Of a DNA stretch of 64,000 nt, positions 16,564 to 25,486 are shown piece by piece (the stretch's first letter is position 1; each line of letters starts with the position of its first letter). The notes below the pieces were generated by a model. That model did no database searches. It was not told where the DNA came from and saw only the letters and a list, made by a program, of their open reading frames with translations. The stretch covers positions 62,001-126,000 of the forward strand of contig NZ_JAFFZS010000011.1 in NCBI RefSeq assembly GCF_016921115.1. The letters run 5' to 3'. The translations under genes and the position numbers were made by a program. This DNA comes from Streptomyces actuosus (lineage in GTDB: Bacteria > Actinomycetota > Actinomycetes > Streptomycetales > Streptomycetaceae).

Positions 16564-17094
16564 ATGAACCCCACCGACGCAGCCGGCCCCCTCTTCGAAG
16601 CCCTCCTCGCCGAAGCCCAGCAGTGGGCGTGCGACGACACCGAGGACCAGGACCAGCTCGACGCGATTGACCACGCCGACACCCCGCACGACAAGCTCGC
16701 GCTGCTGCAGAACACCAGCCTCATCCCCTCCCACCTGGCTTCGGCCATCGCCGAGGCTCTCGTCGCACTCGATCCCGCCACCTACTCCCCCGACTCCGCG
16801 CCAACAACCTCCGGAACCTCCATGGCCGACCCCGAACTCCACCGCATCCGCGACGCGTCGATCACCGTGGTCGACGCCTCCCCCGAGGACAACACCCCCA
16901 GCGACGTCTACGAGATCCAGGTCCACGGCGTCAGCGTCCTCATCCGCCGCCGAGCCCAGTGGGGCCCCGCCACCGACGTCCCCTACGTCCACATCGAGGA
17001 CCAGAACGAAGAGCCCGGACTGCTGCTCGTTGAGGTGAACAACGCCGGCGAGCACGAACACCCCCGCCCCTCGGCCGACGGAGCAGCGACATGA
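16564..17094 (+). CDS. Unrecognised acidic protein
   Basis: The protein (176 aa) begins at ATG 16564 with AAGG upstream. The N-terminal half is helical and Asp-rich (DDTEDQDQLDAIDHADTP). The C-terminal half reads as beta strands (SDVYEIQVHGVSVLIRRR). Its TGA overlaps the ATG of the next gene (ATGA), so the two are translationally coupled. No known motif is seen. Confidence 0.55.
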   Translation: MNPTDAAGPLFEALLAEAQQWACDDTEDQDQLDAIDHADTPHDKLALLQNTSLIPSHLASAIAEALVALDPATYSPDSAPTTSGTSMADPELHRIRDASITVVDASPEDNTPSDVYEIQVHGVSVLIRRRAQWGPATDVPYVHIEDQNEEPGLLLVEVNNAGEHEHPRPSADGAAT

Positions 17095-17516
17095 ACCCCA
17101 ACCACGCCTACGCCACAGCCCGTCAGCTGATCGACCCCGACGCCAACTACACCGTCCACATCCGCACCGACAGCGGCTGGACACAACCCACCGGCCCCGA
17201 CCACAGAGAACTCCCCGGCCTTGACGTCCTCCTAGCCGCCCGCAGGGTCCTGCGCGCCCGGCCCGCCGGCCACGTCCAGAGCACCAGCCCCAACACCCTG
17301 GACATCCGCACCGGCGACGGCCAGCTCTGGCTTCGCTTGACCGACACAACCCTCAGCGAGAACGACCCCGCCCCCGACGAGCCGACGCTCGATGGCCACA
17401 TGCCAAAAGAACCGTGGCGAGTCCTCGGCCTGTCGGGCTCCGCACTCGTACCTCTCGCCCGCTCGATCTCACGACGTCGGATCTGGAAGCGCTGGCGCGC
17501 ACCTGCCTCACCCTGA
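17091..17516 (+). CDS. Unrecognised protein, C-terminus possibly frameshifted
   Basis: The frame gives 141 aa, overlapping the previous gene by four bases. Residues 1 to about 115 look like a normal protein (HIRTDSGWTQP, GLDVLLAARRVLRARPAG). The last 25 residues are Arg/Trp-rich and unlike a natural end. In the next frame the sequence continues plausibly (LTTSDLEALARTCLTLSQ) past the stop, so a frameshift near 17440 may have truncated the gene. It is the last of the small-gene run and is followed by the hairpin at 17703. Confidence 0.45.
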   Translation: MNPNHAYATARQLIDPDANYTVHIRTDSGWTQPTGPDHRELPGLDVLLAARRVLRARPAGHVQSTSPNTLDIRTGDGQLWLRLTDTTLSENDPAPDEPTLDGHMPKEPWRVLGLSGSALVPLARSISRRRIWKRWRAPASP

Positions 17517-17702
17517 GCCAAACCCCCCTCCTGCCGAGACCGGCTCTCTCCCCGAACGCCGGTCATCTACTAGAGCGACTGGCTGCGCCAGGCCCCGGGA
17601 GACCTCGATCAGCTGCTCGGCCAGCCCGAACTTCTCATCCTGACCCACCTCGCCTCCGCCGGCGCTCCATCCTGACCACCAACGGCTGCCTCTCCTCTAC
17701 GT

Positions 17703-17747
17703 GGCAGAGCGCGATCCGCGCTCGTGAAGCGCGGATCGCGCTCTGCC
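17703..17747. terminator. Perfect 20-bp inverted repeat with 5-base loop
   Basis: Bases 17703-17722 pair without mismatch with 17728-17747 around CGTGA. It is the longest perfect hairpin in the window and is symmetric, so it can terminate transcription on either strand or bind a protein dimer. It closes the small-gene run. A cruciform or origin-related role is possible given the partition genes downstream. Confidence 0.65.
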
Positions 17748-18479
17748 ATGAACCAGGCAGCCCCAAACTCACGAACCTGTGGATGCCCGCTTCCCGATGC
17801 CGACCACGTCGACCACGGCCCGAGGAGGGCGATCCAGAGGGTCGTGGCCCATCTCGATTGCTCGCGCTCCCTGGTCAGTGCCGCAAGGTGCGGCGTCTGT
17901 CGCCGTTTCCGATAGGGCACGCCTTCAAATTCCGCGAATCACCTGTGCGCGAGCAAGGCTATTCCAACTACCGATCACCACATGAGGCGCAGAATTCCTC
18001 GGCGCCAAGGGGAGCTTGACGGGTCACCTGCCACCAAGCACCTTGACGAGACGACATGTCTCGCGCAGACGCCGACGCGGTGGATGGTCAAGGATTGGCA
18101 AAACGGCCCCTGACCTGCATGTTTCACAAAATCACATACTTCACTCAGTTACTCACTCAGTCACTCACCTCGCCCTACAGGCAATGAGCTAATCGCTTTG
18201 GAGAGATTGGGCGACACCTCAATAAGCGCACTACCGCAAGCAAATACATCACCTTTAGGGGGGCGAAACACGAGAAAAGACGGAAAGGCGAGAATGATCT
18301 TGACCTTCGCAACACGCCCTCGATGAAGACACGGTGACGTGACGTGACATGGGCTCGCGCGGCCGTGTAGGGTCACGCACGAGCATGACGGGACACGCGA
18401 GCCGGTTGCGGATCGATGCAGCCATTGTGGGCTAGCTTGCGCGTGGTCCTCGTGGCCAACTCGGGACTGCGGAGCAACC
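17748..18479. other. Noncoding AT-richer region ahead of the partition operon, candidate centromere
   Basis: No convincing gene is seen in these 730 bases. The stretch 18100-18300 is markedly AT-richer than the window. It contains tandem 12-base units (TCACTCAGTTAC at 18141, TCACTCAGTCAC at 18153, then a partial TCACC) and a threefold GTGAC tandem at 18334-18348. Repeats just upstream of a ParA-type gene are the usual form of a plasmid centromere (parS/parC). Promoters of the partition genes must also lie here. Confidence 0.5.
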
Positions 18480-19571
18480 TTGGAACTCTTCGAATACACA
18501 GAGCTGCAGAGTCGACTCAGCGCGATCGCCGACTTCGACGATCTGACGGAGCCGGAAGTGCTCGCACAGCTCGTCGCTCAACTCAGGCCCTACCTGCGGA
18601 ACGTCATCGGTTCGACGATCGGCAAGGGTGGCGAAGGCAAGACGACTCTTGCAACCAACCTGGCCTACATGCTGTCGGAGGAGCAGGCCCTCCGAGCTGA
18701 ACAGGGCAAGTCGGCAAAGCCCATTCTGTACATGGAGATCGACGCGAACGGCGACGGAAGGACCGACCTCGGTCTCGACGCAACGGTCTTCAACGACCAC
18801 GGGAAGGCTCTGCGGGACGCAATCACCAACGACGGCAACCTCAAGGTGGTCCAGGGAGTTCGCCCGTACCTGGACGCGACGATCTCCGGCAAGTTCTGCG
18901 CGGACATCGCGGGGCGCATCAACAAGCTCGCGGACACGCACGCTCTCGCCGCGTATCTTCTTCTCGCACTACTCTTGGCGCAGATCTCACATCTGTACCG
19001 TTGGATCGTTCTCGACTTCTCGCCGGGTGACAAGGCCATTCAGCGGGCCGGGTTGGCGGCGGCGACGCACCTCGTATCGCCCATCCACAACACTGACAAC
19101 GCCGCTCTGCGTGGACTCTCCACGGTCACGCGGCTCATCCGCTCCAACCGTCGCCTCAACCCCGAAGCTGAACTCACGGCGATCGCGTTTCTCGGTTTCC
19201 GGAAGGTCAAGGGCGAGCCGACGACGGAGCTCACCAATGTCCGTGCCAAGATCGAGCAGCTGCTGTCGGATGCCGGGATGGACCCTGGCCTGATCCTGGA
19301 CGAGTACGTGCGTGATGCGCGTTCCATCGCCACTCTTTGCCGCAATCACGGGAAGCCCGCCCGCGAATTTGCTCTGGCTGCGACCGGTAAACTCCTCGAC
19401 GACAAGGGGGAGTTGGTCCCCCGCCCTCGCGATGAGAACGGGCGATACGCCGACGCGGAGATGTCCGTGAACCTCGCGGATGACTACTCGAGCGTGGCAC
19501 GAGGAGTCATCACCCGAGTGCGGCAGCGCAACGCCCAACTCCGTGAGAAGGAAATGCAGGGAGCGTCATGA
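18480..19571 (+). CDS. parA: ParA-family partition ATPase
   Basis: The protein (363 aa) has the deviant Walker A of ParA/MinD ATPases (GKGGEGKTTLATN, residues 48-60), a switch I region with the metal-binding Asp in LYMEIDANGDGRTDL (about 83-97), and WIVLDFSPG (about 175-183) as the Walker B strand. Such proteins move plasmid DNA together with a DNA-bound partner. The start is TTG 18480 with GGAG five bases upstream, which is unusual but the only placement with a ribosome site. About 40 residues precede the ATPase core and could carry a DNA-binding or regulatory segment. The stop overlaps the next gene's ATG (ATGA). It is the first gene of a two-gene operon with candidate centromere repeats upstream. 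Confidence 0.85.
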   Translation: MELFEYTELQSRLSAIADFDDLTEPEVLAQLVAQLRPYLRNVIGSTIGKGGEGKTTLATNLAYMLSEEQALRAEQGKSAKPILYMEIDANGDGRTDLGLDATVFNDHGKALRDAITNDGNLKVVQGVRPYLDATISGKFCADIAGRINKLADTHALAAYLLLALLLAQISHLYRWIVLDFSPGDKAIQRAGLAAATHLVSPIHNTDNAALRGLSTVTRLIRSNRRLNPEAELTAIAFLGFRKVKGEPTTELTNVRAKIEQLLSDAGMDPGLILDEYVRDARSIATLCRNHGKPAREFALAATGKLLDDKGELVPRPRDENGRYADAEMSVNLADDYSSVARGVITRVRQRNAQLREKEMQGAS

Positions 19572-20785
19572 CCAAGTCCACCGCCGCGGGTAAGGCTCAG
19601 AGCGCAGCGAAGGGACCCGAGTCGAAGAACAGCAAGCGAGACGACGCGGGGGAGAAGAAACACCTGATCGTTCCCGCCATCGATCTAGGTGGAGGTGACG
19701 AGGACGATGAGGAGGACGACTTCCGCCCTGGCGGGGGGTTCGTTCTGACGACCACGCCGAAGCCGGCAGCTGGCGTTCCTCCACAGCAGCGCGATCACGC
19801 TCCAGTCGCATCGCGGGAAGAGGAACTTCCCAAGACCGTCGCTGCCGGAGCTACAGCCGCTGCGGAGAGGACATCCTCTACAAGCAGCGCGGCCGAGGAG
19901 ACCGACGGCTCCGCAAATGGAGCTGTTCAGAGTGGCCCTGGCGGAACTGCGCATGCCGTCACTCACTCGGACGACATGCCCTCGCAATCGGCACCTATGG
20001 CTCTGGATGCCGAACAGGAGGCTGGCGTCGCATCGGCCCAACTCGTAACTGGAGAGCGTTCATCGGAACTGGCACGGGCGGAGCGCCCTGCTAGCGCCCC
20101 GGCCGTACGAGGCTCGTCCTCGCTCTCCGGCCTCCCGGCTCGCCGGCCGGGCCGACGAAGGTCTGCTGAGCCGTTCAACGCTGATGCCCCCAGGCAGCGC
20201 AATGAGGCCGCGATGGCCGATCTGGCGGAGAACTCGCCGAGCTATGCCAATCTCCTGACCGTGTACAGCGCCTCTCAGCTTCAGGCCCTGCCGTTCGAGA
20301 GCCGCAACATCAACCTGTACGGGCTGACGGCTGACCAAGCTGGAACGCAGATCACCGCGGACAAGGCCCTGCTGAAGACCCTTACGCTTCAGCGGCCGAA
20401 GCTGACCATCGCCCACTACATCGACGCGGCCATGGAGCCAGTGCTTCGGCCTCTCGACCCATCGGGCATCGACATGGATGACATGGAGGCCGAGCGGGAC
20501 TACGTGTGGGAGCTTGCGCAGAAGGGACTGGCATATCGCCGGTACATCCTGAGCGATCAGGAGAGCGCGAGCATGAAGAACTACCGCCCGGTGTGTTCGC
20601 TTCGTGCCGACGTCAATGCCCGGCTCACCCGCATGATGGATCTCATGGACTCGATCCAGGACATCCAGGCCAAGCCCTTCGAGATCGTGAGTGCCTGTGT
20701 GGCCGAGTTCCTCGGCAGGCTGCCTGGCGAGCGATCGCACCTGGCATCGTTCTTCCAGAGGCACCTGGTTACGACGATTCAGTAA
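19568..20785 (+). CDS. Putative ParB-like partner of the partition ATPase
   Basis: The protein (405 aa) overlaps parA by four bases and must be co-translated. Residues 1-210 are low-complexity: Lys-rich start (MTKSTAAGKAQSAAKG), an acidic run (DEDDEEDDF) and Ser/Ala/Thr-rich spacer. Residues 215-405 are a compact helical domain with many Met, Leu and Arg (for example DVNARLTRMMDLMDSIQDIQ). It lacks the ParB/RepB nuclease-like motif, so it is not a classical ParB. Operon position behind ParA makes it the likely centromere-binding adaptor. The disordered N-terminus could contact ParA, as ParB N-termini do. Confidence 0.65.
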   Translation: MTKSTAAGKAQSAAKGPESKNSKRDDAGEKKHLIVPAIDLGGGDEDDEEDDFRPGGGFVLTTTPKPAAGVPPQQRDHAPVASREEELPKTVAAGATAAAERTSSTSSAAEETDGSANGAVQSGPGGTAHAVTHSDDMPSQSAPMALDAEQEAGVASAQLVTGERSSELARAERPASAPAVRGSSSLSGLPARRPGRRRSAEPFNADAPRQRNEAAMADLAENSPSYANLLTVYSASQLQALPFESRNINLYGLTADQAGTQITADKALLKTLTLQRPKLTIAHYIDAAMEPVLRPLDPSGIDMDDMEAERDYVWELAQKGLAYRRYILSDQESASMKNYRPVCSLRADVNARLTRMMDLMDSIQDIQAKPFEIVSACVAEFLGRLPGERSHLASFFQRHLVTTIQ

Positions 20786-20809
20786 GCACGTCGACAGGTA
20801 TCGCACCGA

Positions 20810-20852
20810 CTCTGCCCCTTGCTTCCCTCTTGCTGAGAAGGCAGGGGCAGAG
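20810..20852 (+). terminator. Terminator hairpin after the partition operon
   Basis: CTCTGCCCCT (20810-20819) pairs with AGGGGCAGAG (20843-20852), with further partial pairing inside the loop. It starts 25 bases after the stop at 20785. Confidence 0.65.
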
Positions 20853-20959
20853 GCATCTCTAGGTCACAGACCGACCGCCTCGGCTACTCACGGTAGTCTT
20901 TACCTTAAACGGACGGCACGCCACGTTAAAGGAAAGCTCGCACTTCGGATGCCGTCGAG

Positions 20960-22261
20960 CTATGCCCATGCATCGAGCTCCGGAAGGTCCCACTTCGTCA
21001 TCAGCCGGCGTTCGGCACCACTGATCAGGTCGAGCACGTCGGTGGCGAGGTAGGCGCGGGTGCCCCGCTCCACTTCCTTTACCTGCACCACTCCGGCGCC
21101 GGCCAACTCCTCGAGGGCACTTGAAGCCGCAACGAACGAAACGCCCAGCAGCATCTGAGTTGCCCTGGCGGTCACGATGGGAACGCCAGGTAGCTGCTCC
21201 ATAAGCCGCACCACCGCTGCACCCTTGCGGGGTTGTCCACGGCGGCCCAGAGCTTCCCGGTGCTGAGCTAGCTTCGCGTTCCACGCTTTCCGCATCGTGG
21301 CAAGCTCATCAGTGAAGCGACGAGCTTCAGAGACCGCGTCCCGCGTAGCCGCCAAAAAGACCCGGATCCAGGCATCCATGCCAGCGGCCGCAGCCGCGCT
21401 GTCAGCAGCGCCGACATACCGGTAGGCATTCAGTCCGGCGATGTACTCGCGGGCGTGAGCCAGGAGCGACATCGAGATGGGCAAGACGTGTCCAACTGCT
21501 AGGCCCTGGCGCGCGAGCGCCGTGTGAATCAAGGCCCTGCCGGTGCGGCCGTTGCCGTCGTTGTAGGGGTGGATCGTCTCGAACTGTGCATGCACTAGAG
21601 CTGCTTGGACGAGCGGAAGTGGGTGCTTCTCTGAGATGAACGCGGCGAGATCGCTCATCAGGGGAGCGACCGCTTCGGGGGCCGGGGGTACATACTCCGC
21701 TCCGTGGGGACCGTCGGAAGTCCCGCCTACCCAGTTCTGCACGGTCCGGAGGTATCCAGAGGTCTCGTGCTGCTCCGTTTCCACCATCAGAGCAGCCTGC
21801 AGATCGTTGATGTCATCAACGGAGACGTCCGCGGCTTCTGAGAGCGCAGTGACAGCCTTGCGAAGTGCCAGGACGTTGTTGACGACCTCGCGCGCGCTGT
21901 CGCTGATGCCTCGGTGCGTCCGGTGATCGTCCCCGGCCTTTGTGGCAAGCATGAGCTCGAGATGCGCGATAGCTCGGGCGGAGGCCACGACCCCCTCGAT
22001 ACGCGAGGACGCCACCGCCTCTGAGCGGAGAAGGAAACGGGCCAGTGACTCGAGATGCGGGCTGGTGGGCGCCGCGTCGTTGAAGGAGCGAACCATCCGG
22101 TCCACTTCAGCAACCTCCGCCGCCAGTTCAGCTGACAGTCGGATTTGGCGACCGCTGAGCAGATCCGGCTCATACGCGGCGAATGTCCGGGGGTGCTGCT
22201 CCTCCACGCCAGGGGTCACACCAGGCTGGGTGGGCCAGCGCCGCTCCGAAAACCTTGCCAC
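20960..22261 (-). CDS. Fic-domain protein (AMPylator-type), self-inhibited class II
   Basis: The protein (433 aa) has an N-terminal helical domain with the inhibitory motif S-x3-E-G (SSRIEG, 85-90), the Fic catalytic loop HPYNDGNGRTGR at 229-240, and a C-terminal winged-helix segment (about 350-430). The layout matches the large Fic family that typically transfers AMP to proteins, with the inhibitory Glu blocking ATP binding in the resting state. The GTG start at 22261 has GGAG eight bases upstream. It converges on the partition operon. No separate antitoxin gene is seen, as expected for a class II protein. Its location between partition and replication regions would suit a plasmid-maintenance or host-interaction role, but that is inference. 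Confidence 0.9.
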   Translation of the reverse strand: MARFSERRWPTQPGVTPGVEEQHPRTFAAYEPDLLSGRQIRLSAELAAEVAEVDRMVRSFNDAAPTSPHLESLARFLLRSEAVASSRIEGVVASARAIAHLELMLATKAGDDHRTHRGISDSAREVVNNVLALRKAVTALSEAADVSVDDINDLQAALMVETEQHETSGYLRTVQNWVGGTSDGPHGAEYVPPAPEAVAPLMSDLAAFISEKHPLPLVQAALVHAQFETIHPYNDGNGRTGRALIHTALARQGLAVGHVLPISMSLLAHAREYIAGLNAYRYVGAADSAAAAAGMDAWIRVFLAATRDAVSEARRFTDELATMRKAWNAKLAQHREALGRRGQPRKGAAVVRLMEQLPGVPIVTARATQMLLGVSFVAASSALEELAGAGVVQVKEVERGTRAYLATDVLDLISGAERRLMTKWDLPELDAWA

Positions 22262-22515
22262 TAGACACGCTCCAAAGGTTCAGCCTCAGGCAGATCCATT
22301 TAAGGATAGTGTGTGCCCCGTGATGTTTGGTGTGATGCACAGGGTGGTTCCGGTGAGTGGGGCTGGTGCCCGTCTCACCGAAGGCCGGCCTGTCAGCGCG
22401 CAAAACACACGAGCTTCGGGACGGATCGAGGCGCGCCGCGCCTCGGCAAGGTCAACGGTGGGATCGTCGCCACGGTCACTCGACGGGGACCTTCAGAACC
22501 GGACTCAAAGCGAAA

Positions 22516-22720
22516 AGGCGACCCTCGGGGTCGCCTCACCGGGCAACTTCGCCAAGTTGCCCATCGCCACTGCTCGGGGTCGCCACCCCGAGTCTTGCCA
22601 TGTCCGCCGCATCGAGCCGACTCAGTCGGCGTCACTCGCGGTCTGCGGTGCCACCCGCAAATCGCAAGAGGAGGAGAAGCAAACGACAACCTGACCTGCC
22701 CGTCCCGCCGCTCAGGCGGG
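22516..22720 (+). promoter_or_regulatory. Cluster of five short hairpins ahead of the putative replication gene
   Basis: Within 205 bases lie five perfect inverted repeats. They are 22516-22524 with 22528-22536; 22541-22549 with 22554-22562 (loop CGCC); 22573-22580 with 22585-22592 (loop CGCC); 22616-22622 with 22624-22630; and 22704-22709 with 22715-22720, followed by TTT. The remainder of the 519-base gap 22262-22780 holds no gene. A replication origin with structured repeats or a regulatory leader RNA for the next gene are the two plausible readings. Confidence 0.5.
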
Positions 22721-22780
22721 TTTCAGCCTCACCCCCGCTGACCTGGAGTTTTCCTTCAATCGGTCGAGCGGTCGGTCGCG

Positions 22781-25486
22781 TTGTGCCTTCATCCCTATGC
22801 AGTTCTGGAGCAGATCATAGCCGCCAGCCATAGGGCTAGTCTTCCATTGCCAAAATCTGGCTCCTCCGCGTCGCAGGAAGATAACGCCCGATCCAGTAAG
22901 AAAAAGCCCAGTCCGCCGGGTTCTTCGTCGGCAGCCACCGTCCCCCCAGGCCATCCGCTGCAGCTAGGTCGCGGCATGGGGTTCCGGCTGTTGACGGCCG
23001 TCCGCGCTCTGCTTGCCGATCCCAGGCTCGCCGGCCGCAAGGATGTTGTGCGTCTCGGCACCCTCGTGCTGATGGCGAAGGCCAGCCATGGCAGCTGCCG
23101 GATTGAGATCACGGCCAGAGAGCTGGGTCGTTGGCTCGGGGTGTCGGAGTCGACCGTCGACCACGAAGTACTCAACGTTCTCCGTGACGTTGATGCTGTC
23201 GCTGCGCGTGTGCTGCGGGGCGGCGACGGTCTACCGACCGGTGTCGAGTATCGGGTGGAAGCTCTGTGGGAGGCCCGAAACGACGACGGCGCACCTTTGG
23301 CTTTGACGAAGGCCGAGTTGGCGACACTGTTGCGGTTCTTGGAGGAGTTGTTCGCTCCGGGGTGGGGTGAGCAGTGCGCCACGCCCCCGGGCCTGCTGGT
23401 GAAGAAGGGACGGCTGGGCAGGGGCGCGGCGTCGGATCGGCTGGCACTGGTTCTGCTCGCCCTGCATGCACGGCCGGACGGGCGGGTTCCGCTGGTCGGT
23501 GGCCCGTTGGCGAAGAAGGTAGCTCGTCATGGCCGGGCGGCGGTGACTCTGGCGCGGATGCTGGGGTGCCGTGCGCCGGTGGCCGCGACGGTGCTGGGCC
23601 GGCTTGTTGCCGCGGAAGCGGTGACGGTCGCGCCGGGTCGACTCGTGGTGCCGGCGGTGGCGGCCGCGCATGGGTCCGCGGCCGCGGTCCCGGACGATGC
23701 CGAGCTCGAGAGTTCTGCGTCTGCTGATCCGGCGTCTGCCGGTGATGCTGCGCGCTGTGTTCGGTGTGCCCGGCGTGAAGAGGCCGACGTGCTTGTGGTG
23801 GAGGGGGATGGGTGGCGGCAGCTGTCGTGGGATGACCTTGGAGGCGCCGAGGAGGGTTCCGGAACTGCACCCAGGGATCTCGACGATGCTGGTAGCGATC
23901 TTTTCGCAGGTCAGGTCGTCTTTGAGACGTTCGAGGCGAGTCGTGCTGCTGCAGACCCTCACGCCGACCACGCTGTTGTGGCTGATGTACGTGGTGAGGG
24001 TGCTGGAGGTTTCGGGTTTTCCGGCGAAGCCGCGTCGGGGTACTGCCGTCAGCCGGTACGCGCGTGCGAGGGCGGGAACTCCCCGACGCTGGAGGATGGT
24101 CTCCACGGTGACGTGACGGCCGTCGACGCCGGGGCTGGCCCGCTTCGCGGGGACAAGCCTGATCTGCTGCTGGCGGAGGGGGAGTCGGGTTCGTCGGCCG
24201 CGGTGTCGACGCTTGAGGCGTGGCGGTCAGCGTCGGGGGGGCCGCCGCCGGTGTGGGCTCAGGTGCCCAAAGGGCTGGAGCGTGTGCTGGAGCCGGTGGC
24301 CATGGTGTGGGGCCGGCTGGACCGGATGACGACCAGGCGTTACGTCACGAAGGTGGTCCGGGCGCGGCTCGACGAGATCTCGGGGGCGTGCGGTCCAGGG
24401 GTGGATGCCGAGCGGGTTCTCCGGGAGCGACTCAAGCGCCGGTTGACCGAGCAGGGCACGGTGCCGGTCACCGACCCGGTGGGGTGGCTGGTCGGCCGTG
24501 CCCTGCCGCGCCGGGCGTTGTGCCCTGACAGTCGGTGCGACGACGGACGACGGATGGACACCCGGGCCGACTGCGCCGCCTGCCAGATGCTGGTCCTGGA
24601 CGGACGGGCGCTGCGCTCCCGCGCCTTCGCCAAGGCGACAACGGCTCTGGCCGGCGGCCGGGTTGACCGGCCGGTGTTCGAGGCGGAGCTCAACGCGTGC
24701 TGGCAACGGGAGGCCGCCGCCGCGGCGGTGCGCCGCGAGGACGCACTCCGCCAGCGGCACGCCCGTGAGCGGGTGTGGGCCGAGCAGCGGGCCCAGCGTG
24801 CGGCCCAGGAGGCCGCCCGACGGGCGCTGGCTTGCACGGTGTGCGGGAAGCCGGAGACAGCCGGTCTGTGCGGCCGGTGCCGCGACGAGCGACGCGTCGA
24901 GGAACTGGTGGCCGAGGCCGTCGACGTGGCGGTGGCCACCTGGGGCATGAGCGGCGAGGCGTACCGGCTTGATGCGGTGCGCAGGACCGAGCGGGACATG
25001 CGCGGCGCGATCGACCAGGCGGTGAGGGACCTGCTCGCTGCGGGCGGTGGCGTGTTCGCCGAATCGGTGGCGCTCGCGGCGCGGTTGGCCGCGGAACTCC
25101 AGCTGGGCGCCTTGCAACGCCGGGCTGTGAACTGGTTCGCTCACCAGCCGCCGGCCCAGGCCGAGTACGAGAAGGTCTTCGCCACCGAGATGCGGCGCAG
25201 CCACCTCCACGACAGCCTCGAGGCGGCCCGCGAGGCCGCTGAAGAGACCGCCCAGACGGCACGATTCAACACGGCACACGCGCTCCTCAACGACCAGCTG
25301 CGTACGCTGCGGGCCGACCGGCCCACGTCCGAAGCGGATGCCGAACCCGACTGGTATGCGCAAGCGGCCGCCCAGGTCCGTGGCCTGATCCGCCCCGCGC
25401 CGCCCGAGCGCGCGATGTCCGTACGACGGCCCCCTGCGTTGCCGGGCTCGCTGGCACGTGGCAGCGAGGCGGGGGTGGGGGCATGA
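22781..25486 (+). CDS. Large zinc-binding HTH protein, putative plasmid replication protein
   Basis: The protein (901 aa) has an N-terminal helix-turn-helix (about 105-135, ITARELGRWLGVSESTVDHE), a second winged-helix-like part (about 220-310), then an acidic variable linker with a Cys pair (CVRCARREE). The C-terminal half has a Cys cluster (CPDSRCDDG...CAACQ) and a zinc ribbon (CTVCGKPETAGLCGRC), followed by long Arg/Ala/Glu-rich helices, likely coiled coil. This is DNA-binding architecture of the kind found next to origins on Streptomyces linear plasmids, but I cannot match it to a named Rep. The TTG start at 22781 has no clear ribosome site; ATG 22976 is an alternative. It overlaps the next gene start (ATGA at 25483). 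Confidence 0.65.
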   Translation: MCLHPYAVLEQIIAASHRASLPLPKSGSSASQEDNARSSKKKPSPPGSSSAATVPPGHPLQLGRGMGFRLLTAVRALLADPRLAGRKDVVRLGTLVLMAKASHGSCRIEITARELGRWLGVSESTVDHEVLNVLRDVDAVAARVLRGGDGLPTGVEYRVEALWEARNDDGAPLALTKAELATLLRFLEELFAPGWGEQCATPPGLLVKKGRLGRGAASDRLALVLLALHARPDGRVPLVGGPLAKKVARHGRAAVTLARMLGCRAPVAATVLGRLVAAEAVTVAPGRLVVPAVAAAHGSAAAVPDDAELESSASADPASAGDAARCVRCARREEADVLVVEGDGWRQLSWDDLGGAEEGSGTAPRDLDDAGSDLFAGQVVFETFEASRAAADPHADHAVVADVRGEGAGGFGFSGEAASGYCRQPVRACEGGNSPTLEDGLHGDVTAVDAGAGPLRGDKPDLLLAEGESGSSAAVSTLEAWRSASGGPPPVWAQVPKGLERVLEPVAMVWGRLDRMTTRRYVTKVVRARLDEISGACGPGVDAERVLRERLKRRLTEQGTVPVTDPVGWLVGRALPRRALCPDSRCDDGRRMDTRADCAACQMLVLDGRALRSRAFAKATTALAGGRVDRPVFEAELNACWQREAAAAAVRREDALRQRHARERVWAEQRAQRAAQEAARRALACTVCGKPETAGLCGRCRDERRVEELVAEAVDVAVATWGMSGEAYRLDAVRRTERDMRGAIDQAVRDLLAAGGGVFAESVALAARLAAELQLGALQRRAVNWFAHQPPAQAEYEKVFATEMRRSHLHDSLEAAREAAEETAQTARFNTAHALLNDQLRTLRADRPTSEADAEPDWYAQAAAQVRGLIRPAPPERAMSVRRPPALPGSLARGSEAGVGA

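Noticed and set aside
17414..18019. Plus-strand 201-codon frame after the small-gene run
   Set aside because: It runs across the 20-bp hairpin and into the noncoding region; only its first 40 codons could be the frameshifted tail of the gene at 17091.
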